From: Girardinichthys multiradiatus
Lineage: Eukaryota; Chordata; Actinopteri; Cyprinodontiformes; Goodeidae
Length of the DNA stretch: 64,000 nt
Direction of reading: 5' to 3'
NCBI RefSeq assembly: GCF_021462225.1
Contig: NC_061806.1
Location: 23,828,144 to 23,892,143 of the forward strand
Position 1 is the stretch's first letter; each line of letters begins with the position of its first letter. The notes under the pieces were generated by a model. That model was not told the origin of the DNA. It was given only the letters and a program-made list of their open reading frames with translations, and did not search any database. Shown here piece after piece: positions 48,201 through 63,200 of the stretch. Made by a program: the position numbers and the translations under genes.

Positions 48201-51200
48201 TCCTGACCTGAACCCCATAGAGAATCTGTGGGATATTGTGAAGAGAACGTTGAGAGACTCAAGACCCAACACTCTGGATGAGCTAAAGGCCGCTATCGAA
48301 GCATCCTGGGCCTCCATAAGACCTCAGCAGTGCCACAGGCTGATTGCCTCCATGCCACGCCGCATTGAAGCAGTAATTTCTGCCAAAGGATTCCTGACCA
48401 AGTATTGAGTGCATAACTGTACATGATTATTTGAAGGTTGATGTTTTTTGTATTAAAAACACTTTTCTTTTATTGGTCGGATGAAATATGCTAATTTTGT
48501 GAGATAGGAATTTTGGGTTTTCATGAGCTGTACGCCAAAATCATCCGTATTAAGACAATAAAAGACCTGAAATATTTCAGTTAGTGTGCAATGAATCTAA
48601 AATATATGAATGTTAAATGTTCATCATGACATTATGGAAAATAATTAACTTTATCACAATATGCTAATATTTTGAGAAGGACCTGTAGTTTCACTACTTA
48701 ATCCATAGATTTCCTTTGAACAATGTAGGCCAACTGGTCTCTTGTTAGGAGGCTTGAAGTTGTTGGAAAGAGGTACGTGTTGAAAAGCAACTTTATTTAC
48801 TCAGCACTTTCCCTTTTTAAAAGGCTAAAAACTGAAGCAAACAGTGGGACTAATGCAAATGCATTAAACGTTTCCACATGCTGGTTTTGGTGCAATATCT
48901 GCTGAGTCTGTTCAAATATAAAAGATAAATATACTGTGGGCAAACTTGCTTTGTGTCCAAAGAAAAATGGCAAAATGTGCACAAATTCTCTACTCCGGCT
49001 CTTACCGGGCAAAGATCAGCTTCCCGGTGTTATGCTGTTATCATTTATCCACCTTCGCCGAGTACAACTGATAATCCTGTTCTAAGGCCTGAACAAATAT
49101 CCTATTCCTTACTGCCTTATTATGTAACATTATAATCCATCTGCAGGACATCATGCACTGCAGTGGGCAGATAGATGAGAGGATGATAGAGTTACAGACA
49201 GCAAACAAGGCTTTAACAGCAGCGACAATGTGGTCAACTCAGAAGGTCTCATTTTAGTAATTTATGAGTAAAAGAATAAATAAAAACATACCTTGTAAAA
49301 GTTCATACACTGTAAACGTTTCCACATTTTTTCACATTTCAACCACAAATTTCATATAATTTTATTGGAATTTATGTGACACCCAACAGAACGTAGTACA
49401 CAACTGTAAAGTAGAAAGAAAATAATATAATGATTTTAAGACATTTTACAAATAAAAATCTGAGTGCAGCTGGGTCATTCTCACATATCACTACGCCTTG
49501 ATCTAAACCTTTCTATTATAGATCTTGCTGTATATCAAATGTCTCAGTCCTTCTGGAAGGTGAACTTTTCTCCCAGTTTCAAGTCAACTATGTCCAGCAT
49601 TACTGTCCCTCTGGAACAAAAGCATCCCTGCAGCATGATGTTGCCACCACTTTGTTTCACAATAGGGATGATGTGGTCAGGGTGATGTGCAGTGAAGGTT
49701 TTTGTAGTCCAAAAGTTCACTGTTGGTCTCATCTGCCCTTTCTTCCACATATTTGACATGTCCCCCGTCAGGTTTGTGGGAAACTTAACAAGACTCTCTA
49801 TGGCTTCCTTTCAACAATGCCATTATTCTTTCCACTAAAGGCGGTGGATGACAAATAATTTGAGCTTGGGATCTCTGCAGCTCCCCCAGAGTTACTACAA
49901 GGGCTGCGCAATATATCGTGAATATATATTGTCATTACAATACCAGTCCAGCAAAGGACTGCTTGGAGTTCAGTAATTGTTGGCTAATATATTCCAAGTG
50001 TTATGGACTTGAATTTTCCATGCTAATGTAATAATTAGTCGGTTGGACAGAGTCTCACGGCAGCAGATGCTCACACGGGACACAAATAACAGTGCCCAAA
50101 ATGTTAAAGGTCAAAGAGTGATGGAAGCACAGATGAGAAAAAGACACATATCGCACCTGATGTCATCAACGGGATATGTACAAATATCGCCCTCGCACGA
50201 TTTTCTAATATTTTGCAGCCTTAGTTACTACAATGGGCCACTTATAGTTTTTTTCACTAAAGCAGTTTCAGTGCTTAACCAGAGCTAGTGCTAGAGCCAG
50301 TTTGATGTGATGTCGTAACGTTAGTGCAAACCTCTCATCAGATAAATATTTTATCCTTGAGTTTTTGTGGACGATTATAAAAATCACATTAAATATTGCA
50401 GTATCTCTCCAAGCAGAGTCCTTAATATCACCAACTTAATTATTTAATGCCGTTTTAAAACAAGCTGTGTTTGAACTCTTCAAAGCCAACTGATCTCCGA
50501 TCAGCACCAGCAGCATTGTATTATGCAGTTAAGCACATTTACAGTAGGATATATTGACAATACCTGAAAACATTTACAATATTTAAGAATTAAGTCAGAA
50601 AGGATGTTTTTTAAATGCAAAACAACAGCTTTAGGCAACTCCATGTCATACATTGACGTGTTTAAACTCCAGTCCTTTTTTAAACTCAAGAGTTCTGCAA
50701 TAAACACCCAACCCTGAGTCCCCACCATTATGGATCCATTTGTCTTTTACATCATACAGGGGATCCACCAAGGTCATGTGGGCTTTCACCTCATATCCCT
50801 GTGATCACTGAATCAAAGGGGCGTGGCTTTAAACTCAACCTTTATGAATGAGTTTAAAACTGACCCTGAATGTTCATAGTGGTTATGGGTTTATTAGTGC
50901 ATTTCAGAGTGGATCCGAAAGTAATATTGGTGAGTCAATTAAAACTCCCCATTCTGTGTCGGGGCCATTCGCGAGGCACAATCAAGATAGATCAAGGAAA
51001 AAAAAAAAATAATGATTTGCAAGGGACTTCTTTGACAGGTAATTAAGCTGCTAATGTCACTATTTATTCATGATAAAGTTCAGACTCTTTCCTTTATTTC
51101 CCTGAAATTAGGCAGACCAAAAACAAAGCTAATTCAGGCGTTTTGAATATGGTCATAAGTTAACATTACAGAATTTCATTTCAGTCAGGCTCTACACTGT

Positions 51201-54200
51201 GTTGGCTTATCACATAAAATCCCCATACAATCTGGTGGAATTAGTTAAAAATGTAGATAAGGCATGAAGAAAGAATGAAGAAAACTAATCTTTCCAGGAG
51301 CCAGCCTGAGTGAAAGATGGAGCAGGAAGGAAAAACATATAACAAACATAGTATAGCTTTCCAATAACACATTGCAATCTTATTAAAAGACTTTCAACTC
51401 AAAGGAATGATACAGGAAGGGGAGGCAGAGGAGCAGAAGGAAGGATGAAGAAGGGAAGTGGGGGAAATAAGTATGCATGTGATGAAAGCCTGAAAATCCA
51501 CTGCTGGGTTTTTAAGGTATGTGCTGAAACATTTGGTGGAAAACCACAACTTGAAAGTACGAAACATCCCGATGAGGTGGATTCCTGCTGCTACTGATGA
51601 AGCACATCCACAGGACACTAGTCAACTGAAGGTAGCACAGGATGCCACCCATGTTTTTAAATGCTTCTTGGGTAATGCAGCGGGATGAGTCATAGGAGCA
51701 CTGAGGCGACACAGGAGCACCAGTTTCCTGAACCCACAAAGTTCAGAAAGAGTTCAAACATCACACAAAATCCAATCGGAAAGTCCTGCAGCTTCCCTCA
51801 AAGACGACTCTTCCCAAAGTTTAGCATGACGTCACAGGTTAAGGACAAGGTAGTGATATCAACTCAAAGAAGTTATTCACGTCCAACAACAGGCTGCTTT
51901 AATTTCAAGAACCTTCTTTGTCTGTGTCTGGAATATTTCCGGGAGAAACAGTGATGAATAGAAATGGAATGTTCTGCTTATGAATAACCTTTTTTTCCCC
52001 AGGAGAAAAACATGCGGTGTTTCGGGCTATAATCACAAATTATGCATTGACCCGTGAGCTACACTGCCAGAGTTAGCATGAAAACGCGCTATGAATAAGT
52101 TGCAGCATCATACAAGTATGTTTAAATGCCTTCATTTGTCTTTATTAAATATCTAATTTAGGATCAGTCCTGCCAATTATATGAGCAAGCACATTACATT
52201 TTTTAATGGATCCAGTTTGAATTTCTTCGCTACTTTAATGCTGAAGTCAAACATGTATCTTTTGGTTAAATCATTACTTTTGCTCATACTTTGTAATATT
52301 AACACAGAGAGATTATATACAGGTCCTTCTCAAAAAATTAGCATATTGTGATAAAGTTCATTATTTTCCATAATGTCATGATGAAAATTTAACATTCATA
52401 TATTTTAGATTCATTGCACACTAACTGAAATATTTCAGGTCTTTTATTGTCTTAATACGGATGATTTTGGCATACAGCTCATGAAAACCCAAAATTTATA
52501 TCTCACAAAATTAGCATATCATTAAAAGGGTCTCTAAACGAGCTATGAACCTAATCATCTGAATCAACGAGTTAACTCTAAACACCTGCAAAAGATTCCT
52601 GAGGCCTTTAAAACTCCCAGCCTGGTTCATCACTCAAAACCCCAATCATGGGTAAGACTGCCAACCTGACTGCTGTCCAGAAGGCCACTATTGACACCCT
52701 CAAGCAAGAGGGTAAGACCCAGAAAGAAATTTCTGAACGAATAGGCTGTTCCCAGAGTGCTGTATCAAGGCACCTCAGTGGGAAGTCTGTGGGAATGAAA
52801 AAGTGTGGCAGAAAACGCTGCACAACGAGAAGAGGTGACCGGACCCTGAGGAAGATTGTGGAGAAGGGCCGATTCCAGACCTTGGGGGACCTGCGGAAGC
52901 AGTGGACTGAATCTGGAGTAGAAACATCCAGAGCCACCGTGCACAGGCGTGTGCAGGAAATGGGCTACAGGTGCCGCATTCCCCAGACCTGGGCTACAGA
53001 GAAGCAGCACTGGACTGTTGCTCAGTGGTCCAAAGTACTTTTTTTGGATGAAAGCAAATTCTGCATGTCATTTGGAAATCAAGGTGCCAGAGTCTGGAGG
53101 AAGACTGGGGAGAAGGAAATGCCAAAATGCCAGAAGTCCAGTGTCAAGTACCCACAGTCAGTGATGGTCTGGGGTGCCGTGTCAGCTGCTGGTGTTGGTC
53201 CACTGTGTTTTATCAAGGGCAGGGTCAATGCAGCTAGCTATCAGGAGATTATGGAGCACTTCCTGCTTCCATCTGCTGAAAAGCTTTATGGACATGAAGA
53301 TTTCATTTTTCAGCACGTCCTGGCACCTGCTCACAGTGCCAAAACCACTGGTAAATGGTTTACTGACCATGGTATAACTGTGCTCAATTGGCCTGCCAAC
53401 TCTCCTGACCTGAACCCCATAGAGAATCTGTGGGATATTGTGAAGAGAACGTTGAGAGACTCAAGACCCAACACTCTGGATGAGCTAAAGGCCGCTATCG
53501 AAGCATCCTGGGCCTCCATAAGACCTCAGCAGTGCCACAGGCTGATTGCCTCCATGCCACGCCGCATTGAAGCAGTCATTTCTGCAAAGGATTCCCGACC
53601 AAGTATTGAGTGCATAACTGTACATGATTATTTGAAGGTTGACGTTTTTTGTATTAAAAACACTTTTCTTTTATTGGTCGGATGAAATATGCTAATTTTG
53701 TGAGATAGGAATTTTGGGTTTTCATGAGCTGTATGCCAAAATCATCCGTATTAAGACAATAAAAGACCTGAAATATTTCAGTTAGTGTGCAATGAATCTA
53801 AAATATATGAATGTTAAATTTTCATCATGACATTATGGAAAATAATGAACTTTATCACAATATGCTAATATTTTGAGAAGGACCTGTAGATAAATGTATA
53901 ATGTCTTACTAGGTAAATTTACATCTGGATGTACATAATGATCTCCATAACTTTGTTAACTGGCCTTTTCTTTTAACTATCTTTAACATTTTTGACTTGA
54001 TAGTTTTATTACTTTTTGAGGATCCCAGTTATCCCATTGAGGATAATTTATCTCTAAAAAGGTGCAACAAGCAAAAAACTGCAATCATTTTCTAGTATGA
54101 AAGAAAATGTTTGTTTTTTTTTGGTTCTTTTCTTCTTCTTCTTCTTCTTCTTCTCTTCGGAAAGGACGATGTATAACCCAGTGCATTATCGCCCTCTACG

Positions 54201-57200
54201 AGACTTTAGTAAAACTGTATATCACTGGGCCAAAAATAATATGGAATAACGATTAATGTAATTCCTAATTTTATGACTCAAATGCTTGCAAGCTTTTGAT
54301 TTTTGTTTGAAGTGTTGACTAGTCTTGGTATTTATTTTATATACATTCTAATCCAGAGGAAGATACATCAATCTCCTCTTTCTTCTGTTAATGTAATAAA
54401 GATAGCTCCATGAAAAGGTCAATAATTCATCCGTCACACTGATTTATGATGAATTGTAACTTTGAGTTTTACAGTAATAATTATGTTAGTGAGACTACAG
54501 ACTGTGTCCAGTTTTTGGGATTTATAACCAGAACTATTATTCTTCATCGCCCCTTTATCATCACTGCAGTAAAACACACAAACTATTGTGATAATATTTG
54601 GGATGCAAATGAAGCAGCAAGTTTCATTCCCATGTTGACCTTATGGATAATTTGACGTCCAACAAACTGTCACCTGTGGGTATCCGCTATAAACTTCTCT
54701 GTGTGTCAGTATAACTACATCTTCAGCATTACAAAGATCAGTTGATCTTAACATTTTTTTTAAACAGTAGTACAGAAGCTATAAGCTTGCATGCTAGTGT
54801 TGAAACATCTGATGTGTGATGTCTAACACCACATTGTTGGTGTCTAATGTGGTGTGTTCTACCTGGCAGCACACCTTTTCATTTTAATGCCACTCTTTGA
54901 GATCCTAATAGACACAAGAACAAAGGTCTTCTCATTCCATCTCTGCACCTTTCAAACTGGATGTAATTCAAGACAATAAGGCTGCCTTGAAAACTGGTTT
55001 TATTGAAAATGTTTAGACATTTAGAGTCATTTTTTACAAGTATTTCAGGGTAAATCTCCAGACGAAATACCATTTCTAGAACAAGGGTACTGAGGCATCA
55101 CTGCGGTCGTTTGAGTTCACGGAGCTGCCAGATGAGCAGCCTTCAGGATTTGTTGCAGTTGTAGGGCAAAGCCACCACAATACAGACAGTTACATAACCA
55201 CAGCTAAGAGGGCTTCCACTGCAGGACCGGATGCTCGGCCTCCTCTCCTCTGTGACAGTTCCTGGCAGGTCAGAACACCATGTGGCTCTTTCATATCGGC
55301 GGGTCAGAAACTGTTGAGCTTGCAGACATCTATGAAGTCAACTGGAAACTGCTGAGGCCTGGGAACATGTCTCTCAGTGTCAAACAGTTCATTCTGATAT
55401 TTAATGTAGTGGTTTCTATATGTCACCACAGTGCTGCTGACAAATAGGATACTTTGACCAGAGGTATGCTGTTGATAGGGGTGTTAAGGACCACCACATT
55501 ACCACTGCTAATAATGTGTAAGACAACCTTAAAATAATTTTTGCTTTTAGAAACATTTCATTAGTAAGACATAACTTTAGGACAATTTCTCTTAGCAACT
55601 CAGACAGCAGAACCTGCCATTCAAATATGCCCAATGTGTGGTGTTCAAAAATCAAAAATGGCTACAAGCAAACAGCTACTCACCTCAAGTTGGCCATATC
55701 TACAGTCATAGATCAGAGATCTGTTCAAAAGTTTAGAACAACTGGAGCTGTGTGAGCTAAGGCTGGAAGAAGACCCACATTTACCTCACAGTGAGATGGA
55801 AAGAGAGGTTGAAAAAATTCTCCAATTTTTACAGTTGCAAAAAGTGACATCTTGGGGTCACACGTTTTAAATAACAGCTACTTATTTTAGGGCTTTTGAC
55901 ACATTTTTAGCACAGGTGCAAATACTTGCAGACGGTGATGTATGAAATTAGTTTACAGTCTTAATGAGGAAACTGAAATCATCTCTGTAGTCTGATGGCA
56001 TCAGGAGGAATAAAGATGAAAATATCTTGTCAGTACAGCCTGAGGCAAGGCTTAAATAGCTACAAAAGTTCAATAATAAGCCCCCTGTGAGAGTGTGCTT
56101 TCTATGAATGTTTTTGCATAGGCAGAAATATCACCGCAGGGGGCGTGATGGGAGCCAGCTTTTAAGCAAAGCCATCTGTGTCACAAAAGTCGATTGATTT
56201 TGGTAAAAATCAAAGTGTAACCTAATGAGATTATAGGTTCATGTCAGGAATAAATAGATGCTGCCAAAAAGACAAATTTGGCTTTCTTGTAAGCAATGGG
56301 GAAATTAATTATTTATTTTATTGATAGCCAACAAGTGGGGGAGGGGCAGCCCTGCCCAGAGGACATTTTTCTGGCTTTTTATTAAATTGACTTAAACCTT
56401 TAAGAGCAATATGAAGGAACATTCTAATAGTAACTTTTAAAACGTTGCTGTACCTTAATACCAATAACTGTCACGTCTATGAGTAAAAAAAACAAGCAAA
56501 GAAAAAAATCTGTTTCTTCTTCTTGTTGCCAGATGTGCACTCTGACATCACAGCTGACAAGGATGACAGACAATCTTTGCTTTGTAGTGACAGAGGTCAC
56601 AGCTGGAAGGGGGAGACGTCAAGCAGCCTCACATGCAGTCACTGTTCCACCAGCTGCAGTTCTGGTACTGCTCAGTTGCACAGGGTTCGCTTGGTCTGTA
56701 CCAATCTGTTGGATTTAATATAATTTCTGAACATTCTCCTGCTTTAATCTGCAACTCATGAGCCATTTAATGTGGTAATGATGGTAGTGTTTGCCTCAAA
56801 GTAAATTTCAGGGACCTCAGCATTTCCAGTAGACTGGAGTGCCAGTAAAAGGATACTAAAACTAATCACACCTTAATCTTGAACTGAGAACAAACTAGGT
56901 TAAGCTTGTTTGGTCTACGCTTGAAGAAGGTGCACAGTACATCATCATACAATACCCCCCTTGCCTCAGTGAATATGTCAACAAAAAGCCCTCATAATTG
57001 GCTATAGTGTCTGTGAGAACTACCGAATTATTTAGCGAGAATACCGCATAGACCAACTCTATACACGGCCAAAGAGAAGCTGAGGAATGAGAGACAGAGA
57101 TGGCGGCTGAGCTGCAAGCTGGCTCACTCTCACTAGAGTCCAGAGACACAACAACGGACAAGCAACACCAAACATGAGGGACATAGTTCTGCACCAGTAA

Positions 57201-60200
57201 AGTAAATGGTAAATGGACTGAACTTATATAGCACCTTTCCAGTCATACAGACCACTCAAAGCGCTTTACACTAGAGCCACATTCACCCAATCGCACTCAC
57301 TAACGCTCACACTTTCATACACCAATACGCAGATCGGTAGGCAACTTGAGGTTAAGTGCCTTGCCCGGGGACACATCGACATACAGCAGGAGGAAGCTGG
57401 AATCGGACCCACAACCTTCCAATTGCAAGATGACTACTCTTCCTACTGAGCCACAGTCGCCTAAAGGGAGAAATACTTTGAGCATGGCTGGATGTTGCTG
57501 ATTTTCCTGATTAAATCAGGAAGTTTGTAGCGTCAAGGAAGAGCGCCAGTTCTTCAGCAAACATTATAGGGGAGAAAAAAAAAAAATTTGCCAAAAATAG
57601 AAAATTTCAAGGAATGTGAAGAATGACCACAGGTTTGCAAACAGCACGATGCAGTTTTACTAAGCAGAGATGTGTTTTAATGCACCTGTTGCCAGTCTAC
57701 CAAATGTAGAGCAGCTAGATAGGTTTTACTGCTGTTTAAAGTTGCCGTGTCGAATAGGGATGGACGTTTATCCCTAACATGAAAACGTTAGTATAAGAAT
57801 TTAGAATTACTGCAACGATAAATCCTATTAATTATGTCTGAAAACCCCAAAAACTGAATGCATCGTCTCCACTGCTTGTTCAATGACAACATCAATAAGA
57901 GTCAAAAAACTGGAAAACAGTGTTAAATGATGTTACTGTGTGCAGTTTAGGGATAAGAATCCCACTTTTTTGTGTCACTGGTATCCTGAAGAAGCCAGTT
58001 TTAAAACGGGGAAGTTTTTAAGGAGCGGTATTTGTGTTTGAGGGGCTTTGATAGCAGTGACATGGAGTCACAGCTATACTGTCGCCTAAAAAAAAGACTG
58101 AAATGAAGTTGCAAATAACTTTATATCATTACTTTATTGATATAATAAATACCACAAAATATCATGATATTTTTATTTCATAAGGCTAAATATCTTTTCT
58201 CGTACACTGGACAAAGGCAACTTTTGCTCCTTGGGGTTATTTCCAGTAGCAAAAAACATGGAGTCATGGGGTTAAAACCAATGGAACGCCACCCATTACA
58301 GTTACAAAGATGTTTTAAACCTACAGCTTTAAGATACGAGTTGCTTGCCAGGGTTGTTTTGCACAACAATACTTAGATTACGTTATTCATACATGGAATT
58401 GCTACTATGCATTTTTCCATTAAATGTTTTTGTAAATATGCTTCTTATACGGCAGGAATCTCATACCAGCCCATGACTAATTCTAACAGACAGCAAGTTT
58501 GTCTGCCATTGAAAATTAAAAATATATTTTTAGAGACAGACAGCTTGTGTCCTCAGGTTTAAACCGCATTATTGACTCAGTGCGACTGTCATGGTGTCAG
58601 ATGGATTAAAACTGCCTTTGTGCAAAATGTTTTACCAAGTAAGGAAAGGCAAAACAAACACACCCTGTCAGTGTAACACACTATAAGCAAAACATGCAAG
58701 GGTGCAAGAAACGGATCCTTGTTTTGACTGGTTAAGATATTTCCTCAAACCGACTAAAAAAACAGAAATGTTGCTACATCTGCAGTGGATGACACCCATG
58801 TTTGGCATTTTGACCAAAGCAATTAAAATGGTAAACGCCTCAATGCTGACCAATCAAGTTGTGAGATTTCATGCTGGTTGGTAGTCAGCTGAGGTAGCAA
58901 AAACATTGTAGTATGAGCTACAATACAAACATGAAGGATAATGAAAACGCTCCGAGTCAATCTGTACAAACAGCACAAAACTCTGATAGACTTCATCATC
59001 CAACAAAACCCAACTTCATTCGCAGCTAAGACAATGTATACACATCTTACATTTCTAGTGATATTGGTTATTAAAAAAATGAAGTAATGGATGTGAAACA
59101 AATTGCACCTCGGCATTCTTTTTGTAAAAAAGAAATTACACATGGTTAATGAGGTGTTTTTATACAGACTAGTGAAGAAAAAACTGAGAAAGCAGATACT
59201 GCATCTGTGCACATTCCCAAAACAATAGCAGAGTCTGCAGACCAGATAATTCACTTTTTTACAGCACTGAAGATCACGAGGAATTCAGCATCTCCTCACT
59301 TTGGCTTGGCAGAGGGTTTCATGTCCTCCAACCCTGCGTAGGTAATATAATACCACATGGCACATGCCAGCTTATTTCTTGTGTAACTTCTCGGTAAGGT
59401 AGTTTAGTATATTTAGTACAAAAACAAGTGGTACCAAGACAGTCAGACTGCACACAACCGCCAAGCAACGTAGAAATCCTGGATCTGAATCTGAATTTGG
59501 ATCCTGATCCAGATCGACACCACAGTCTAATGGATTCTTCCTTGGGTTAAGACACGCCACTGGTAAAAAGATTGTCTGTAACGTTTTCTGTAAAGTTGCT
59601 AACACACACACACACACAGACAGAAACAAACTAAACTGAAAACAGCTGGTAATGAAACAGCTGGAGTGGAGCTAATTGACAACAGCGTGCACCGTGCTCC
59701 AGCTTGCATGAATAAAGAGAATGATTTCAACTCACCTCTAATGACGTGCAGGCCGACTGGTATTTATCTGGAATGAAAAAGCAGAAAAAGGAGGATTATT
59801 CACATTCAATCAATGATGGGGGGTTATTTATTATGCATGCAGTTGCTTGTAACCCACTACAAGGGAGACACATGCTTCAATTTATTCATTAAGAAGTACT
59901 GGACAGTTATGGAAGACATCTTTAGCTACACGACGTACACGACGTTTAGGAAAGAGATGGAAACTTGACAGTGACACGCAGAAGGAGCTGAAATACATGA
60001 TCACTTAACAGCGGTGGATTATTTTAAAACAAAGGAGTGAATAAATGCTTGTGTTTCCGCTTTAGATAAATCTCTGTAGCTTTGAATTACCTAAGGCAGA
60101 ACATGCCAGTGGGAGGTTCATAGTTATACTATTACTCATTCGTACAGTGAAAACAGATATCTAATCATTTTAATGGAGAACATTCTCAAAATGTAAAACC

Positions 60201-63200
60201 AGATTTTAAAAAAAGCAATATGTTAAGCCCTAACCTGAAACAAGAGGGCACGTTGATTATTACCTATGGACTTATTTAAGGTACATTCATATGCACCAGT
60301 TTGTCACCAGAGATATCTGACCAAAGCATCAAGAGTAGTAGGAGTGAGCTCAGAGAATCAAGTACAAATGGAGTGAAATCACTGTCAACCTTCACAAAAA
60401 TCCACAGTGTAACATTTATGCAATTTTGGCAAATATGACTTGGGCACGTTATGTTCATTGAGTAAGGATCTGTAATGCTGTGGGCCTGTTTCTCCTAGGA
60501 GGGTGTTCTCGTGAAAACAAAACATTGTTTACTAAAACAAAAGCCCAAAATAAGTGGCCTGTAGTAAAAAATCATTATAATATAGAAACGTGGCAACTCT
60601 GGTCAACATACTGTGTCAAAAATAATCATTTTTGTCATAACTAAACTATCAAATTCTTACTGGTTTTAACATTAACATTGACAGATAAAGTGGTCCTGTT
60701 GGTATCTTCAAGCCATTATATTAAAATAAATAAAATGACTTAGTTAAATATGATTTTTTATGTGTCTTTTGTAGCCAATACATCAGACACAAACTGACAC
60801 ACTACAGTCTTCTCATGACGTGGACCCATTCTCTTACATGTTACGTGTGAAATGATCTGCTTGCAAATGAAACATCTCACATCCATTCAGCAAAAAGCTG
60901 ACCTAGTTTATGAAGCTGTGTAGTTCTTTATCTATATGTGCTAGGCTCTTCTGTGTTGGCTGTGATCACTCGGTATTCAATCACAGCAGCGATTTTGCCA
61001 CGTTGCATCCACATATTTCAATGTATTTTTAAGGGATTCCATGTGATAGACGAACATAATGTAGTGTGTTTGTTAAAGAAAGACCAAAACTGAAATATTA
61101 GGCCCAGCTGTAAAGTTGTACTTGTGTCAGAAATCTAAAACTGCACATCACCATGAATATGCCGTCTCCTAGGTGAAACACGGTGCTAGTAGCATCCTGA
61201 TGTGGGGACAGAGAAGCTGGTCAGAGCTGATGAGAAGATGGGTGGAGCTAAATACAGGGCAATCCTTGAAGAAAACATGTTGGAGGCTGCGAAAGATTTG
61301 AGAACCAGACCTAAAATGCAATGGTTTTGCTCTAATCATTTTCAAGTGTTAGGCTGGCCCAGTCAAAGTCCAGACCTAAAATCAACCGAGAATCTGTGGT
61401 AAGACAGGAAAATGAATGCTCATGAGCACTCTCCATCCAGTCTGACTGAGCTTCAGCTATTTTGCAAAGAAGAATATGCAAAACCTCAGTCTTTAGATAT
61501 TTAAAACTAGAGAACTACCTCCAAAGACTTGCAGCTGTGATTACAACAAAGGTTTTTTTTTACTAAGCATTTCTACGAAGTCACATTTTTCTTAGATGCA
61601 CAGTTATGCACTACTTTGTATTGATCAATTGCATTAAAATACACTAAAATACATTGAAGTTTGTGGTGGTAACACATGAAAATGTGAAAAAGTTCAAGGA
61701 CTATAAATGTTTTTGCAAAGTACTCTGCAGAAGATCTTAATACAAGATAATATCAGCAGAAATCATCAGGCTTAGGGTTGGTTATCTGGGAACTTTGCCA
61801 AGTCCCACCACCTTGTCACTGACTCATGTGTAGGTTGCAAAAGCATTGAGTTACTGGTGAATTGCAAGCTTCTTCTACTTGCTACTAGAGACCTAATAGG
61901 TCTCACAACCCTCTCATCACTGGGCCTAATACGAATCAGGACAGAGCCCAAGCTGTCCCGAAATACCCCAGCGACAAGCCAAAGGAGAGCCAAAAACACT
62001 CCCAAAACAAACCTCTAAACTTGTGTACTAGGCTTTAAAACTGTGCTTCCCGTCATCAGTTTCAATTCTATTTTTGGCAGTGCAGAGACGCTCAAATGCA
62101 CTCACTAAATCTGTTATTCTATGGGAATCAGTGCTGAACACAGCAGTACAAGAAGCTGGACTAAGAAGGAAAAAAGAAGGGATGCAACAAAAAGGTGAGG
62201 AGAAAATCAGAAGGCATGTGGCTAAGATGTTCCCAAGAAGGATGGGACAGAACCTCAGTGCCTAAAACTGTGCTGAAAAACAAGCCTCCTCCTCCTTCCA
62301 CACCCAGCTTTATTTCTCATATATTCATGGAATGCAGTTAAAAAGCCACAAGTCTTTGACGCATTGTATACACCCCTACTAACACACCTGAGGCGGTGCT
62401 GTGAAAAGGGGATGAGCAGCGTTATTATACAGTAGAGTTTCGATACACAACCAAGCGTAGCAGATGAAAGTTTTTGCGTGCGGCAGGGTTGGCTAATTAA
62501 AATGCTCTGAGCCCAGGCTAACTATCATTAACAATTAAAGCTTTTAACATGTTTTTACAGTATTTCAAATTCCACACAAATATTCCAAGGGGCCAAGTGA
62601 CCCGGAGGCATGTCTAAACTGCAATGTTTTGATCCGTAAAAAGAAAACCAAACGTTGTTTTTCCACTAATTGACTTTCATCACAGGTAAATTGATGCTCA
62701 GTTATATTACAGAGCAGCAAGATAACCTGGTATGGAAGTGGGTCTGGGGGGCCTTAAACTGCCTTGTCTTTCACATTTGGCGAACAAGGAACTCGTTTTT
62801 TTTTTTATCTTAGCTTGCATTAAGGAGCCAGAAAAAAAAAACCTGTTTTAGCACTTTAAATTAAAAAAAAGACAACCTTGATCTTTTAAAAAGTCAACTT
62901 AATATGTATCTTTTTGATTTGGCTTTTAGCTGACCTTTAGTAATTAAAGATTATGTATTTTTTTTATTTATCTTCATTTTAATCTGTTCTATTATTGCAC
63001 TTTTAGTTTGTCAGTATATTAATTTTAAACAACTGTATGACTATACTATCAGGATTCATCAGTATGTTTCCTCGGTCCTTCAAACCAGCATCTCTGTAAA
63101 CTACATGTTTGGTTTTTTTTTCCTTTCTCCTGCTAAGGTTTGTTTAGCTCTGTATTACTTTTGTCTATGTTTTTGCTGTTTCTTATTGCCTCCGAAGCAC

